Made by a program: the position numbers and the translations under genes | Assembly: GCF_900105755.1 (NCBI RefSeq) | Contig: NZ_FNTQ01000001.1 | Span: 1,116,001 to 1,180,000, forward strand | DNA: 64,000 bases | Direction: 5' to 3' | Source: Streptomyces sp. Ag109_O5-10 | GTDB lineage: Bacteria; Actinomycetota; Actinomycetes; Streptomycetales; Streptomycetaceae | The notes under the pieces: model-generated | Databases searched by the model: none | Told to the model about the DNA's origin: nothing | Seen by the model: the letters and a program-made list of their open reading frames with translations, nothing else | Shown: in pieces, positions 16,347 through 25,372 of the stretch | How positions within the stretch are numbered: position 1 is the first letter of the stretch | Layout of the letters: each line of letters starts with the position of its first letter

Positions 16347-17617
16347 TCCTTGACCAGGTCGGCGCCGCGCAAGGCGTCCGCTGCTGCGGCCACGGTGTCG
16401 AACGGCAGCCCGGACCGCTCGGCGACGTCCAGCAGACTGTGCTCGCCGTCGGAGAGGCTGAGCACCCAGAGCATGGCCATCTGGGCCTGCTTGGTGTCGC
16501 TGCGGCCGCCGAGCGCGTCGTACAGCCCGCGCCGGCCCAGCTGCGGTTCGCCGTAGGGGCTGAGGTTCACGTACCGCCGGTTGCGGTCGAGGACGGCGAA
16601 CGCCTCGCGGCAGACGGCGAGGGTGTCCGCCATCGCCGCCGGGGAGACGAAGTCCAGGTTGTCCGCCGAGGTGTGGTACTCGGGGTAGCCGGCGTACGGG
16701 GTCCGGGTGAGCGATCCCACGCCCAGGTTGAACCCGGGCGAGCAGAACTGCCGCTCGTCGTAGCCGTAAGGGGTGAACTCGGTGACGCGGTGCGGGCGTT
16801 CCGACGCGGTCAGGACGTGCTGGAGCACCCGGTCGATCTCCGCGTCGCCGCGCCTGCTCTGCTTGTACGTCAGCTGCCCCGGGTCCCCGGCGCAGGCGAG
16901 CACGAGGCCGTGCTTGACCCGGTCGACCCGCTCCGCGTTGCGCGCCAGCCAGGTGATCGCGCCGATGGTGCCCGGCGCGAACAGGAACCGGTAGGTGTAG
17001 TGGGTCGGTTGCTCGGCGAGGGCGCGGGCCAGGTACGTCGCCACGGCGATGCCGGCCAGGTTGTCGTTGGCCAGCGACGGGTGGCAGACGTGGCAGGAGA
17101 CGATGACCTCGTCGGGTACCTGTCCGGGGACCACGTACTCGGCGTAGGTGAGGTGGCCGTCGGCGATCGTGGAGTCGATGCGGACCTCGTAGTCGCCGTC
17201 GGGCAGGGCGTCCAGGGTCTCCTGGGCCAGGCAGAAGCCCCAGTCCGGCTTGTAGTAGCTGGTGCGGTACGGCACCCACGACGGGTGCTCGGGCAGCGTG
17301 TGCAGGTGCGGGCGCAGCTCGGCGAGGGGCATGGTCGCCGACACCGGGACGCTGTAGCCGAGCACGTGCAGGCTGGACGCGGCGAAGTCGACGACCCGCC
17401 GGCCGCTGCCGTCGGCGATGTAGGCGTCGCGGATGTTCCACTCCTGCGGCACCGTCCAGTCGAGCACCTGCGTCCCGGTCGGCACCTCGTGCACCTGCAG
17501 CGGGATGTACTCCCCGACGATGTCCAGGGTGGCGCGCACACCGTCGCCGGTGATGCTCCGGCAGAGCGGGTACATCCGCTCCACCAGGGCGTACATCTCC
17601 TCGCTCACGTCGGTCAC
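16343..17617 (-). CDS. DUF4910 aminopeptidase-like protein
   Basis: 424 residues using GTG at 17617, which overlaps the upstream stop as GTGA; an ATG at 17596 is an alternative. The M28-like core is visible: VIVSCHVCHPSLANDNLAGI supplies His and Asp metal ligands, DYEVRIDSTIADGHLTYAEY precedes it, and YPEYHTSADNLDFVS carries a further His. A C-terminal winged-helix-like tail (about 360-424) matches the family. DUF4910 proteins recur in surface-polysaccharide clusters, often beside cytidylyltransferase and C-methyltransferase genes, but their substrate is not established. A hydrolase acting on an aminoacyl- or acyl-sugar is a guess. Confidence 0.85.
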   Translation of the reverse strand: MTDVSEEMYALVERMYPLCRSITGDGVRATLDIVGEYIPLQVHEVPTGTQVLDWTVPQEWNIRDAYIADGSGRRVVDFAASSLHVLGYSVPVSATMPLAELRPHLHTLPEHPSWVPYRTSYYKPDWGFCLAQETLDALPDGDYEVRIDSTIADGHLTYAEYVVPGQVPDEVIVSCHVCHPSLANDNLAGIAVATYLARALAEQPTHYTYRFLFAPGTIGAITWLARNAERVDRVKHGLVLACAGDPGQLTYKQSRRGDAEIDRVLQHVLTASERPHRVTEFTPYGYDERQFCSPGFNLGVGSLTRTPYAGYPEYHTSADNLDFVSPAAMADTLAVCREAFAVLDRNRRYVNLSPYGEPQLGRRGLYDALGGRSDTKQAQMAMLWVLSLSDGEHSLLDVAERSGLPFDTVAAAADALRGADLVKE

Positions 17618-18639
17618 CGGCGCCACCTGAGGGTGTCGTCGACGGTGCCGGCGTCGGACGCCGCGCGCAGTACGGCGAGCCGGGTGTGGCGCTGCTCGAA
17701 GTCCTCCCGGGTGAGGTCGAACTTCCGGTAGGCGTCGGCGAGTTCCAGTGCGCCCCGCTTCACCGTCCACTCGCAGTCGAAGCCGGGGATCGCGGCGCGG
17801 AACCGGGAGAAGTCCACCCGGTACGACCGCGGGTCGGCACCCGTCTCCCCGGTGATCACCACCTTGGAGCCGGTGACCGCCTCGGCGACCTGATCGGCGA
17901 TCTCGGCGACCGTGACGTTGTTGACCTCGCTGCCGATGTTGAACGCCCGGTCGTGCACCGCCTCGCGGGGTGCGGTGAGCGCGGCCGTGAAGGCCCGCGC
18001 GATGTCTGCGGCGTGCACCAGTGGGCGCCAGGGGGTGCCGTCGGAGAGCACCAGGACCTCGCCGGACAACAGGGCGTGCCCGACCAGGTTGTTGAGCACG
18101 ATGTCGGCCCGCAGCCGGGGCGAGAAGCCGAAGGCGGTGGCGTTGCGCATGAACACCGGGGTGAAGTCGTCGTCGGCCAGTGCGTGCAGGTCGTCCTCCA
18201 CCCGCACCTTCGACTCCGCGTACGGCGTCACCGGGCGCAGCGGGGCGTCCTCGGTCACCAGGTCGTCGCCGCCGGCGGCGCCGTAGACCGAGCACGTCGA
18301 CGCGTACAGGAAGCGCCGCACCCCGGCCTCGCGGGCCAGCCGGGCCAGGTGCACGGACGCGTGGTGGTTGATGTCGTAGGTGAGTTCCGGTGCCAGGGAG
18401 CCGAGCGGGTCGTTGGAGAGCGCGGCCAGGTGGATGACGGCGTCCACCCCGGCCACGTGCTCGGCGGTGACGTCGCGCAGGTCCACCCGGTGCCCCGGCG
18501 GGTCCTCGGGCCGCGGGCCGAGGACGCAGTCGGCGAACAGGCCGGAGTCGAGGCCGACGACGTCGTGCCCGGCGGCCTTGAGGACCGGGGCCATCACGGT
18601 GCCCAGGTAGCCCTGGTGTCCGGTCAGTAGTACGCGCAA
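17614..18639 (-). CDS. NAD-dependent epimerase/dehydratase (extended SDR)
   Basis: 341 residues from a TTG start at 18639 (GGGGGG about 10 bases upstream). The Rossmann motif GHQGYLG is at residues 7-13, STCSVYG provides the catalytic Ser/Thr, and YAESK carries the Tyr-x3-Lys pair. It is thus a sugar-nucleotide SDR, either a 4-epimerase, a 4-reductase or a 4,6-dehydratase. No other 4,6-dehydratase lies in the window, so this may be the enzyme that feeds the C-methyltransferase and 3,5-epimerase. It lacks the longer GHTGFKG-type start of classic CDP-glucose 4,6-dehydratases. Confidence 0.87.
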   Translation of the reverse strand: MRVLLTGHQGYLGTVMAPVLKAAGHDVVGLDSGLFADCVLGPRPEDPPGHRVDLRDVTAEHVAGVDAVIHLAALSNDPLGSLAPELTYDINHHASVHLARLAREAGVRRFLYASTCSVYGAAGGDDLVTEDAPLRPVTPYAESKVRVEDDLHALADDDFTPVFMRNATAFGFSPRLRADIVLNNLVGHALLSGEVLVLSDGTPWRPLVHAADIARAFTAALTAPREAVHDRAFNIGSEVNNVTVAEIADQVAEAVTGSKVVITGETGADPRSYRVDFSRFRAAIPGFDCEWTVKRGALELADAYRKFDLTREDFEQRHTRLAVLRAASDAGTVDDTLRWRR

Positions 18640-18645
18640 GGTTGT

Positions 18646-19293
18646 TCAACCCCCCAGGTTGAGCGTGAGTTTGGTGACGGCGAACGCCTCGGCGTAGCGC
18701 GCGTGGCATTCGATGCCGCGGATCCGGGCGAGGCCGAGGAAGGCCTCCCGGTCGTACCAGGGCCGGTGCCGCTGCGAGGGGTAGTGCTCCTGCAGCAGCC
18801 GCACCTTCTCCTCGGCGGTCTCGGGCGCCAGCGGCTGGTAGGCCGCCGGCCGGCCGAGGTCGCCGTCCCACTTGACGATCTCGTAGCCGAGCACGAGGTG
18901 GTCGCGGAACGCGGTCGTCATCAGCCTGGCCAGGCCGCGGTGGTCCTGGTGGGCGTCGTCGGTGCGCGGCGCGAGCACCAGGTCCGGGTCGGTCTGCCCG
19001 CGCAGTTCCTCGACCGCGGACTTGGCCTCCTCCCAGTGCGCGGGGAAGCGGCCGTCGGGCAGCTTGTGCACGGTCAGCCGCAGGTCGGCGCCCGGGCAGA
19101 AGGCGGCGAGCGCGGCCTGCTCCTCCTGCTCGCGCTCGCTGCCGCCGCCGGTGAGGACCAGCGCGTCGACCCGGACGCCCGGCCTCGCCCGGCACAGCGT
19201 CAGCAGTGTGCCGCCGGCGCCGATGGCGATGTCGTCGCAGTGCGCGCCCACCGCGACGATCCGGTCCAGGGGGCCGGCCCCGAGCCGGATCAC
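18646..19293 (-). CDS. PIG-L family N-deacetylase
   Basis: 215 residues from GTG at 19293, overlapping the nucleotidyltransferase stop as GTGA. The metal motif reads GAHCDDIAIGAGGTL near 17-31 (the usual His-Pro-Asp-Asp has Cys for Pro), and DDAHQDHRGLARL near 115 supplies the second histidine group. Family members are zinc enzymes that remove N-acetyl groups from GlcNAc-type sugars. In this operon it would free an amino group on a sugar or precursor, possibly for later modification. Cytoplasmic; no signal peptide. Confidence 0.88.
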   Translation of the reverse strand: MIRLGAGPLDRIVAVGAHCDDIAIGAGGTLLTLCRARPGVRVDALVLTGGGSEREQEEQAALAAFCPGADLRLTVHKLPDGRFPAHWEEAKSAVEELRGQTDPDLVLAPRTDDAHQDHRGLARLMTTAFRDHLVLGYEIVKWDGDLGRPAAYQPLAPETAEEKVRLLQEHYPSQRHRPWYDREAFLGLARIRGIECHARYAEAFAVTKLTLNLGG

Positions 19294-20084
19294 GCTCCGA
19301 CCCCGGCGGTGTCCCGCTCCCACACGGCCCACGGCCGGTCGCCCCGGGCGTAGGCGGCGTCCAGCGCGGCCCGTTCCTTCACGGTGTCGGTCGGCTTCCA
19401 GAAGCCGCGGTGCTGGTGGGCCACCAGCCGTCCCTGCTTGGCCAGTTGGGAGCAGCCGTCGGCGACCAGGTCCCCGTTCTCCGGTATGTGGTCGAAGACC
19501 TCCTGGCGGAGCACGAAGTAGCCGCCGTTCTCCCACAGCGGCAGTTCGCTCACCGCGGTGATGCCGCCCACCAGGCCGTCCTCGCCGAGCTCCACGCAGT
19601 GGAACGACGACTGCGGCGGCACCACCATCATCGACGCCCCGGCGTCGCGCGCGGCGAACTTGTCGATCATCTCCGGCAGCGGGGCGTCGGTGAGCACGTC
19701 CGCGTAGTTGGCGAGGAACATCTCGTCGCCGTCCAGGTGGTGCCGTACCCGGCGCAGCCGCTCCCCGATGGGCGACTCGATGCCCGTCTGCGCGAACGTG
19801 ATCGTCCAGTCGGCGATGTCGGTGGAGAGCAGCTCGGTCTTCCCGCCGCGCAGGACGAAGTCGTTGGACGTGGTCTCCTCGTAGTTGAGGAAGAAGTTCT
19901 TGATGTGGTGGGCCCCGTACCCGAGGCACAGGATGAACTCCTTGTGCCCGAAGTACGCGTAGTAGCGCATGACGTGCCAGATCAGCGGTCTCGGGCCGAC
20001 CATCGCCATCGGTTTGGGCACGTCGTCGGAGGTGCCGTTGCGCATCCGCATCCCGTAACCGCCGCAGAACAGGACGACCTTCAT
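19290..20084 (-). CDS. Sugar-1-phosphate nucleotidyltransferase (glucose-1-phosphate cytidylyltransferase-like)
   Basis: 264 residues, ATG at 20084 overlapping the methyltransferase stop by 4 bp. The nucleotide-binding start is VVLFCGGYGMRMR followed by VPKPMAMVGPRPLIWHVMRYY, and ANYADVLTD holds the metal-binding Asp. The layout and length match the RfbF/DdhA group, which makes CDP-glucose from CTP and glucose-1-phosphate. The signature GGYGMRMR differs from the usual GGLGTRL, so the base used cannot be called with certainty. It is the entry enzyme of the sugar block 12324-21328. Confidence 0.85.
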   Translation of the reverse strand: MKVVLFCGGYGMRMRNGTSDDVPKPMAMVGPRPLIWHVMRYYAYFGHKEFILCLGYGAHHIKNFFLNYEETTSNDFVLRGGKTELLSTDIADWTITFAQTGIESPIGERLRRVRHHLDGDEMFLANYADVLTDAPLPEMIDKFAARDAGASMMVVPPQSSFHCVELGEDGLVGGITAVSELPLWENGGYFVLRQEVFDHIPENGDLVADGCSQLAKQGRLVAHQHRGFWKPTDTVKERAALDAAYARGDRPWAVWERDTAGVGA

Positions 20085-21328
20085 GCTGTGACCTCTTTCG
20101 CGGCCTCGACGATGCTCAGTTCCGGGATGGGAAAGACGAGCCGGCCGCCCCACTCGTGGACGAAGGACAGCTGCTCGGCGAGTTCGGCCCGCAGGTTCCA
20201 CGGGAGGACGAGGACGTAGTCCGGCTTGTCGGCGGCGATCTGCTCGGGCGCCAGGATCGGGATGCGGGTGCCCGGGGTGAACCTGCCGTGCTTGTAGGGG
20301 TTGCGGTCGACGGTGTAGGCGAGCAGGTCGGGGCGGATGCCGCAGTGGTTGAGCAGGGTGTTGCCCTTGCCCGGGGCGCCGTAGCCGACGACCGTCTCGC
20401 CGCGCTCGGCCGCGTCGATGAGGAACCGCAGCAGGTCCCGGCGCACCTTGGCCACCCGGGCGGAGAACTCGGCGTACCCGGACAGCTCCTGGAGCCCGGC
20501 GGCCTTCTCCCGGGCCAGGACGTCGGCCACCCGCCGCGTCGGCTCGCCGGCCGCCTCGGCGGGGCGGGCCCACAGCCGGATGGAACCGCCGTGCGTGGGC
20601 AGCAACTCGACGTCCACGAGGGCGAGTCCGCCGCTGGCCAGGGCTCGGATGGCCGAAGCCACGGTGTAGTACTGGAAGTGCTCGTGGTAGATGGTGTCGT
20701 ACTGGTTCTCCTCGATCAGGGTCAGCAGGTGCTGCACCTCGACGGAGACCCAGCCGTCGTCCGCGACCAGGGCGCGCAGCCCCTGGGTGAAGCCGACCAC
20801 GTCGGGGATGTGCGCGTACACGTTGTTGGCCACGACCAGGTCCGCCGGACCGTGCTCGGCGCGGACGGCGGCGCCGGTCTCCGGGGAGAGGAACTCGGTC
20901 AGCGTGGGCACGCCCGCCTCGCGTGCCGCGGCGCCGACGTTCACCGACGGCTCGATGCCGAGGCAGCGGATCCCCCGGTCCACCACGTGCTTGAGCAGGT
21001 ACCCGTCGTTGCTCGCCACCTCGACCACGAAGGCGCCGGGACCGAGCGCCAGCCGCTCCGCGGCGCCGGCGACGAAGGTGCGCGCGTGCTCCACCCAGGA
21101 CGTCGAGTACGACGAGAAGTAGGCGTACTCCTTGAACGTCTCCTCCGGCGTGATCAGCGGCGGGATCTGCGCGAGCCAGCAGTCGGTGCAGACCCGCAGG
21201 TGCAGCGGGTACGCGGGCTCCGGATCGTCCAGTTGGTCCGCGGCGAGGAAGCTCTCGCACGGCGGCGTCGCCCCCAGGTCGACGACGCTCGCCATCGCTT
21301 CCGAGCCGCAGAGTCGGCATCGTGTCAT
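20081..21328 (-). CDS. SAM-dependent sugar C-methyltransferase (TcaB9/EvaC type)
   Basis: 415 residues from ATG at 21328. Three modules are seen: an N-terminal zinc site with Cys4, Cys7, Cys47 and Cys50, a SAM-binding core VVEVASNDGYLL at 101-112, and a C-terminal half with TVVGYGAPGKGNTLLNHC. The active-site string IYHEHFQYYT near 205-215 is the one used by C-3 methyltransferases of keto-deoxysugars. It should add a methyl group to C3 of an NDP-4-keto-sugar, giving a branched sugar. It overlaps both neighbours by 4 bp, so it belongs to the same pathway block. Confidence 0.9.
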   Translation of the reverse strand: MTRCRLCGSEAMASVVDLGATPPCESFLAADQLDDPEPAYPLHLRVCTDCWLAQIPPLITPEETFKEYAYFSSYSTSWVEHARTFVAGAAERLALGPGAFVVEVASNDGYLLKHVVDRGIRCLGIEPSVNVGAAAREAGVPTLTEFLSPETGAAVRAEHGPADLVVANNVYAHIPDVVGFTQGLRALVADDGWVSVEVQHLLTLIEENQYDTIYHEHFQYYTVASAIRALASGGLALVDVELLPTHGGSIRLWARPAEAAGEPTRRVADVLAREKAAGLQELSGYAEFSARVAKVRRDLLRFLIDAAERGETVVGYGAPGKGNTLLNHCGIRPDLLAYTVDRNPYKHGRFTPGTRIPILAPEQIAADKPDYVLVLPWNLRAELAEQLSFVHEWGGRLVFPIPELSIVEAAKEVTA

Positions 21329-22566
21329 GTGCTGTCCCCATCCCCCCTGCTCGCGCGGGACTCCCCGCCGCGAGCCTGTGCCGACCGCCCCGCGATCGCG
21401 GTGCGGTACTCCTCCAGCAGGCGCTCCAGGCCGACGGCCGGGCTGAATCCCTGCTCGTAGCGGCGCCGGGCCGCCCGGCCCAGCTCCCGGTTGCGGTCCG
21501 GGTCGGCCGCGATCCGGCGTATGCGGGACGCGAGCGAGCCCGCGTCGCCGGGCCGGTGCAGCAGCCCGGTGACCCCGTCGTCGACGAGTTCGACGAAGGC
21601 GCCGTGGCCGGCGGCGACCGTCGGCACCCCGGCCGCCATCGCCTCCACGACCACCAGGCCGAACGCCTCCAGCCACGTCGAGGGAGCCACCACGGCGACC
21701 GACCGCGCGATTGCCTTGCGGCACTCCGCCGTGTCCAGCAGGCCGGCGTAGCGGACGTCGTCCCGGCCCGCCGCCCAGGCGGTCACCTCTCGCTCCAGCG
21801 GCCCCGTGCCGGCGATCACGAGGGGTACGCCCACCCCGCCGCCGGCCGCGATCTCGTCCCACGCGGCCATCAGCAGCCGTACGCCCTTGGCCTCCGCGAG
21901 CCGGCCGAGGTAGAGCAGGTGCTCTCCCTCGCCTTCGCGGCAACTACCGGGGTCTGGCACGAAGTTGTGCTTCACCGTCAGGCGCTCGGCCGGCATGCCG
22001 GAGCGCACCAGGACGTCGCGCTGGGCCGCGGAGATGCAGAGGAACCGCTCCACACCGGTCCACCACCGGCGCCGGTTGACCGACAGGCTGACCGCCAGCG
22101 GCACCGTCGCTAGCCGGGAGTCGCGGTAGCAGCCGTGCCGGACGGCGGGCACGGGTGCGGTGCCGACGCACTCGGCGCACGGCCGGCCGTCCCGCTGGAG
22201 TGTGCCGGGCGGGCAGACCTGGGTGTAGTTGTGCAGCGTGGCGACGGCGGGCACCCCGGCGTCGGCGCACGCGGCTAGGACCGCGGGCGACAGGAGCGGG
22301 AAGACGTTGTGGACGTGCACCACGTCCGGCCGTTCGTCGCGCAGCCGGGCGGCGAGTTCCGAACGCACCCCCGGGTTCCACGGCACCAGGAGCGGCACCG
22401 CGACCTTCCCGAGGAGGGACCGGGCGGCGATGTCGTCGCTGCGCCGCTCGAACACCCCGACCCGGTGGCCGGCCGCGCGCAGCAGCTCCACCTCCTGGTC
22501 GACGACCTTGTTCTCCCCGCTCGGCTGTGCGGAGCCGTAGCGGTTGTGCACCACGAGGACGTGCAT
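21325..22566 (-). CDS. Family 4 glycosyltransferase
   Basis: 413 residues, ATG at 22566. It is a GT-B enzyme: MHVLVVHNRYGSAQPSGENKVVDQE at the N-terminus, VHVHNVFPLLSP in the acceptor domain, and LLYLGRLAEAKGVRLLMAAW then PSTWLEAFGLVVVEAMAAGVP (E-x7-E) in the donor domain. A cluster of four cysteines (CPPGTLQRDGRPCAEC ... GCYRDS) lies near 135-165, as in many capsule transferases of this subgroup. It adds one sugar to the growing lipid-linked unit in the cytoplasm. The specificity is unknown. Confidence 0.9.
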   Translation of the reverse strand: MHVLVVHNRYGSAQPSGENKVVDQEVELLRAAGHRVGVFERRSDDIAARSLLGKVAVPLLVPWNPGVRSELAARLRDERPDVVHVHNVFPLLSPAVLAACADAGVPAVATLHNYTQVCPPGTLQRDGRPCAECVGTAPVPAVRHGCYRDSRLATVPLAVSLSVNRRRWWTGVERFLCISAAQRDVLVRSGMPAERLTVKHNFVPDPGSCREGEGEHLLYLGRLAEAKGVRLLMAAWDEIAAGGGVGVPLVIAGTGPLEREVTAWAAGRDDVRYAGLLDTAECRKAIARSVAVVAPSTWLEAFGLVVVEAMAAGVPTVAAGHGAFVELVDDGVTGLLHRPGDAGSLASRIRRIAADPDRNRELGRAARRRYEQGFSPAVGLERLLEEYRTAIAGRSAQARGGESRASRGDGDST

Positions 22567-22568
22567 GC

Positions 22569-23813
22569 TCAGGTCACCTCCGGCCGGTCGGCGAGTTCGG
22601 GTGTCGAGCGGGGTGCCGTCGCGGCGGGCGCCGCCAGCAGCGAGGCGGCCAGGGCCAGGTGCAGCAGGTACGGCGAGGCGTCGCCGAGACCGGCCTCGGT
22701 GTACGAGGCGATGGCGCAGTAGCTGATCAGGAAGATCGCGCAGGCCCGCTGCAGCGAGGGCGGCCGCAGCAGCGCGACCCCGCCCAGCACGACGATGATC
22801 ACCGCGACGAGGCCGATGCCGAACAGGCCCTGCTCGTTGTAGACGGCCAGCCAGCTGTTGTCGATCGGCAGCCCGCCGAACGACTTGTCGCCCAGGCCCA
22901 CGCCGAGGAGCTGCTCCGAGGTCGTCCGGGGCGCGGCGAGGAGGGCGTCCCACACCTTGGCCCGGCCGGTGAGGCTGGAGAAGTTCTCCTTGGTCTGCCC
23001 GCGCAGGAACCACGTCTGCAGGGCGCCGGCGAACCCGACCGCGGCCACCGCGCCGACCAGCACCGCCCAGCTGAAGAAGCGGCGGGCGGCCGCGCTGGTC
23101 AGGATGAGCGAGCCGATCCCCAGGGCCAGCCCGAGGAGCAGGCCGAGCGTGGCCGTGCGGGTGTGGGTCAGCGCGAGCAGCACGAAGGAGGGCACGATGA
23201 CCACCGCCGCGCTCGTCCGGTCGGTCCGGCGGCCCATGAGGAGCAGTACGGTGAGTCCGATGATCACCGCCGCGTACTGTCCGATCTGCGGCGGGGTGAG
23301 CGGCCACAGCGCGCCGACCAGGCGGCCGCCGTAGAGGTCGGGCAGGGCCGCGCCCGGTGAGACGGCCAGACCGGCGGCGACCGAGCCGAGCACCGCGAAG
23401 TACGCCCGGATGTGGTACCGGACGAACGTCAGGCTCCCGTCCCACCAGCGGCTGAGCAGCCACAGGGTGCCGACGAAGAGAGCCAGCCGGAAGCACCGGA
23501 ACAGCGCGCCGAACCCCGACTCCAGGTGGGCGCTGGAGATCACGCTCGTCACCAGCAGCAGGCTGAGCAGGAGCAGGTAGGCGCTGGGCCGGATGCGCAG
23601 CCGGAGGTTGACCGCGAGCGCCAGCGCGAACGCGGCGACCAGGGCGCCCATGGTGACCATCTGGATGAGGGAGCGGGGCAGCGGGACGATGGTCTTGGCC
23701 CCGGCGGAGCCGAGCGTGTTGAGGACCAGCAGTCCCCAGACGACCCCGACGATGCGCGGGGTGCCGGCCGTGGCCGGTTCCGCGGCGGTCTGTGTGTCCG
23801 TCCGTGTGTCCAT
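22569..23813 (-). CDS. O-antigen ligase/polymerase (Wzy-like) membrane protein
   Basis: 414 residues from ATG at 23813; a GTG three codons earlier is also possible. About ten to twelve hydrophobic spans are seen. The family block is VLLALTHTRTATLGLLLGLALG, followed by a large outer loop with WFLRGQTKENFSSLTGRAKVWDALL and LLGVGLGDKSFGGLPIDNSWLAVYNEQG, typical of O-antigen ligase/Wzy proteins. It probably polymerises the repeat units on the outside of the membrane. No second polymerase candidate is present in the operon. Confidence 0.86.
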   Translation of the reverse strand: MDTRTDTQTAAEPATAGTPRIVGVVWGLLVLNTLGSAGAKTIVPLPRSLIQMVTMGALVAAFALALAVNLRLRIRPSAYLLLLSLLLVTSVISSAHLESGFGALFRCFRLALFVGTLWLLSRWWDGSLTFVRYHIRAYFAVLGSVAAGLAVSPGAALPDLYGGRLVGALWPLTPPQIGQYAAVIIGLTVLLLMGRRTDRTSAAVVIVPSFVLLALTHTRTATLGLLLGLALGIGSLILTSAAARRFFSWAVLVGAVAAVGFAGALQTWFLRGQTKENFSSLTGRAKVWDALLAAPRTTSEQLLGVGLGDKSFGGLPIDNSWLAVYNEQGLFGIGLVAVIIVVLGGVALLRPPSLQRACAIFLISYCAIASYTEAGLGDASPYLLHLALAASLLAAPAATAPRSTPELADRPEVT

Positions 23814-23814
23814 C

Positions 23815-25365
23815 TCAGCCACCGGCCCCTGCGTCGAGGGTGCTGTCCGCGTCCTGCCGGTAGTCCGTGCCCTGCCACTCGTCGAAGTCGAGCACCCGGC
23901 TCGGGTCGTGGACGACGAACTGCCACGGTCCGAGGTAGACGTTGTCGTGCCAGTGGTTGTCCTGTTTGAGAGTGATCGCCTCGGCCACCTTCTCGCCCTT
24001 GTAGGGCGACCAGTCCGGATAGGTTCCGTAGTTGGACAGCACCGCCATGCGGTCGCACATATCGGTGCACTGGACCACGGACTTGTCGAGCACGAAACGG
24101 TTGCCGTGGATGTCCACCCGCTGGGTCTTCCAGCGGCAGTCGGCGTAGAGCGGCGCCTTGTCGATGGCCGGCTGCGTGCAGCGGTGGGTGTTCTTCACCA
24201 GCAGCGTGCAGTCACCGGACGAGGTGTTGGCCGGGCTGTTGCAGAACCGGTCGGCGTTCTCCCACAGGGTGATCCCGGACCAGTTGTCCTCCAGCACGTT
24301 CCGGTAGATGTCGATCTTGGCGGTGCGGGCCCGGACCCGTGGTTCGCCGCCGGACTCGGACAGGTAGACGGCCGCGTAGGGGAAGTTGTCCCCGCGGTCG
24401 GCGTACCTGCGGCCGTCGGCCCAGTTGTTCCGCCGGATCGTGTTGTTCCTGATGACCGCGTTGTAGCTGGTCTCGTAGATCAGCGCGGCACCGTCGTTCG
24501 CGTCGAGCACGTTGTCCTCGATGAGGAAGTCGTTGTTGTCGGTGTCGGCCCACAGCCCGGCCCCGTGGTTGCCGTGCACCCAGTTGCCGCGGATGTCCGC
24601 GCGGTCGACGGCCCAGAACTTGATGCCTCCGGTGCAGCCGCAGCCCTGCTGCCGCCGTTCCCAGTCGTCGGTGTTGTTGCCCACGATCTCGTTGTCCTCG
24701 ACCACCAGGCCGCGGATCCCGCCGCCGCCCTTGTACGCGTTCATTCCGTACTGCCCGTTGTCGCGCAGGCAGCTGGCGCGGACCTGCTGGCGGGCCCCGG
24801 CCATCAGCCCCGCCCCGGAGTTGTCCTGGATCGTCGCGTGCTCGATCACCCAGCCGTCGGCCGAGTCGTGGTTGACCACGCCCTCGTTCTGCGGCGCGAC
24901 GAAGTGCTGCACGGTCAGGTAGCGGATGGTGACGTCGCGGGCGGTGCCCGCGAACGCGTACTGGTTCTTCTTCCCGCCGTCGAGCACCGCGCCCGGCGCA
25001 CCGAGGTAGCGGTCCCCGGTCTTGGGGATCACCTGGGCGTAGCGGTCCGGGTCGAGCCGGTGCCTGCCCGGCCGGAGCCAGAAAGTGGTGTGCGGCGGGC
25101 TGTTCCTCGTCTTCGCCGTCAGGTCCCCGACGACCGCGGGGTCGACCGTGACCGCGCCCGCCGGCGCCTTCGCCGGGCCGGCCGCGGGGTTGGCGCACAC
25201 CCGGGCCACGGCGCGGGCCGCGGACGTGGCCGTGGACGGCGCGGCGGTCGGCTCCGCCGTCCCGGCGCCCGACGTGCTGTCGCAGCCGGTCGCCGTCAGC
25301 AGCAGGGCCAGCGCCAGCGCCAGCGGTGCCACCGTCGGCGCCCAGTGCCGCCTCTTGATCACCAC
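23815..25365 (-). CDS. Right-handed parallel beta-helix lipoprotein
   Basis: 516 residues from GTG at 25365. The N-terminus is a lipoprotein signal (LALALALLLTATGC, lipid Cys28). Residues about 130-420 are rich in regularly spaced Asn and Asp with repeats such as GVVNHDSADGWVIEHATIQDN, GLVVEDNEIVGNN, DFLIEDNVLDAND and AVIRNNTIRRNN, the mark of a parallel beta-helix. This fold is used by polysaccharide lyases, epimerases such as AlgG, and binding proteins. No DPHD epimerase motif is seen. Being surface-anchored and co-transcribed with export genes, it could trim, epimerise or bind the polymer; which one is open. Confidence 0.85.
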   Translation of the reverse strand: MVIKRRHWAPTVAPLALALALLLTATGCDSTSGAGTAEPTAAPSTATSAARAVARVCANPAAGPAKAPAGAVTVDPAVVGDLTAKTRNSPPHTTFWLRPGRHRLDPDRYAQVIPKTGDRYLGAPGAVLDGGKKNQYAFAGTARDVTIRYLTVQHFVAPQNEGVVNHDSADGWVIEHATIQDNSGAGLMAGARQQVRASCLRDNGQYGMNAYKGGGGIRGLVVEDNEIVGNNTDDWERRQQGCGCTGGIKFWAVDRADIRGNWVHGNHGAGLWADTDNNDFLIEDNVLDANDGAALIYETSYNAVIRNNTIRRNNWADGRRYADRGDNFPYAAVYLSESGGEPRVRARTAKIDIYRNVLEDNWSGITLWENADRFCNSPANTSSGDCTLLVKNTHRCTQPAIDKAPLYADCRWKTQRVDIHGNRFVLDKSVVQCTDMCDRMAVLSNYGTYPDWSPYKGEKVAEAITLKQDNHWHDNVYLGPWQFVVHDPSRVLDFDEWQGTDYRQDADSTLDAGAGG

Positions 25366-25372
25366 GTGCCCC

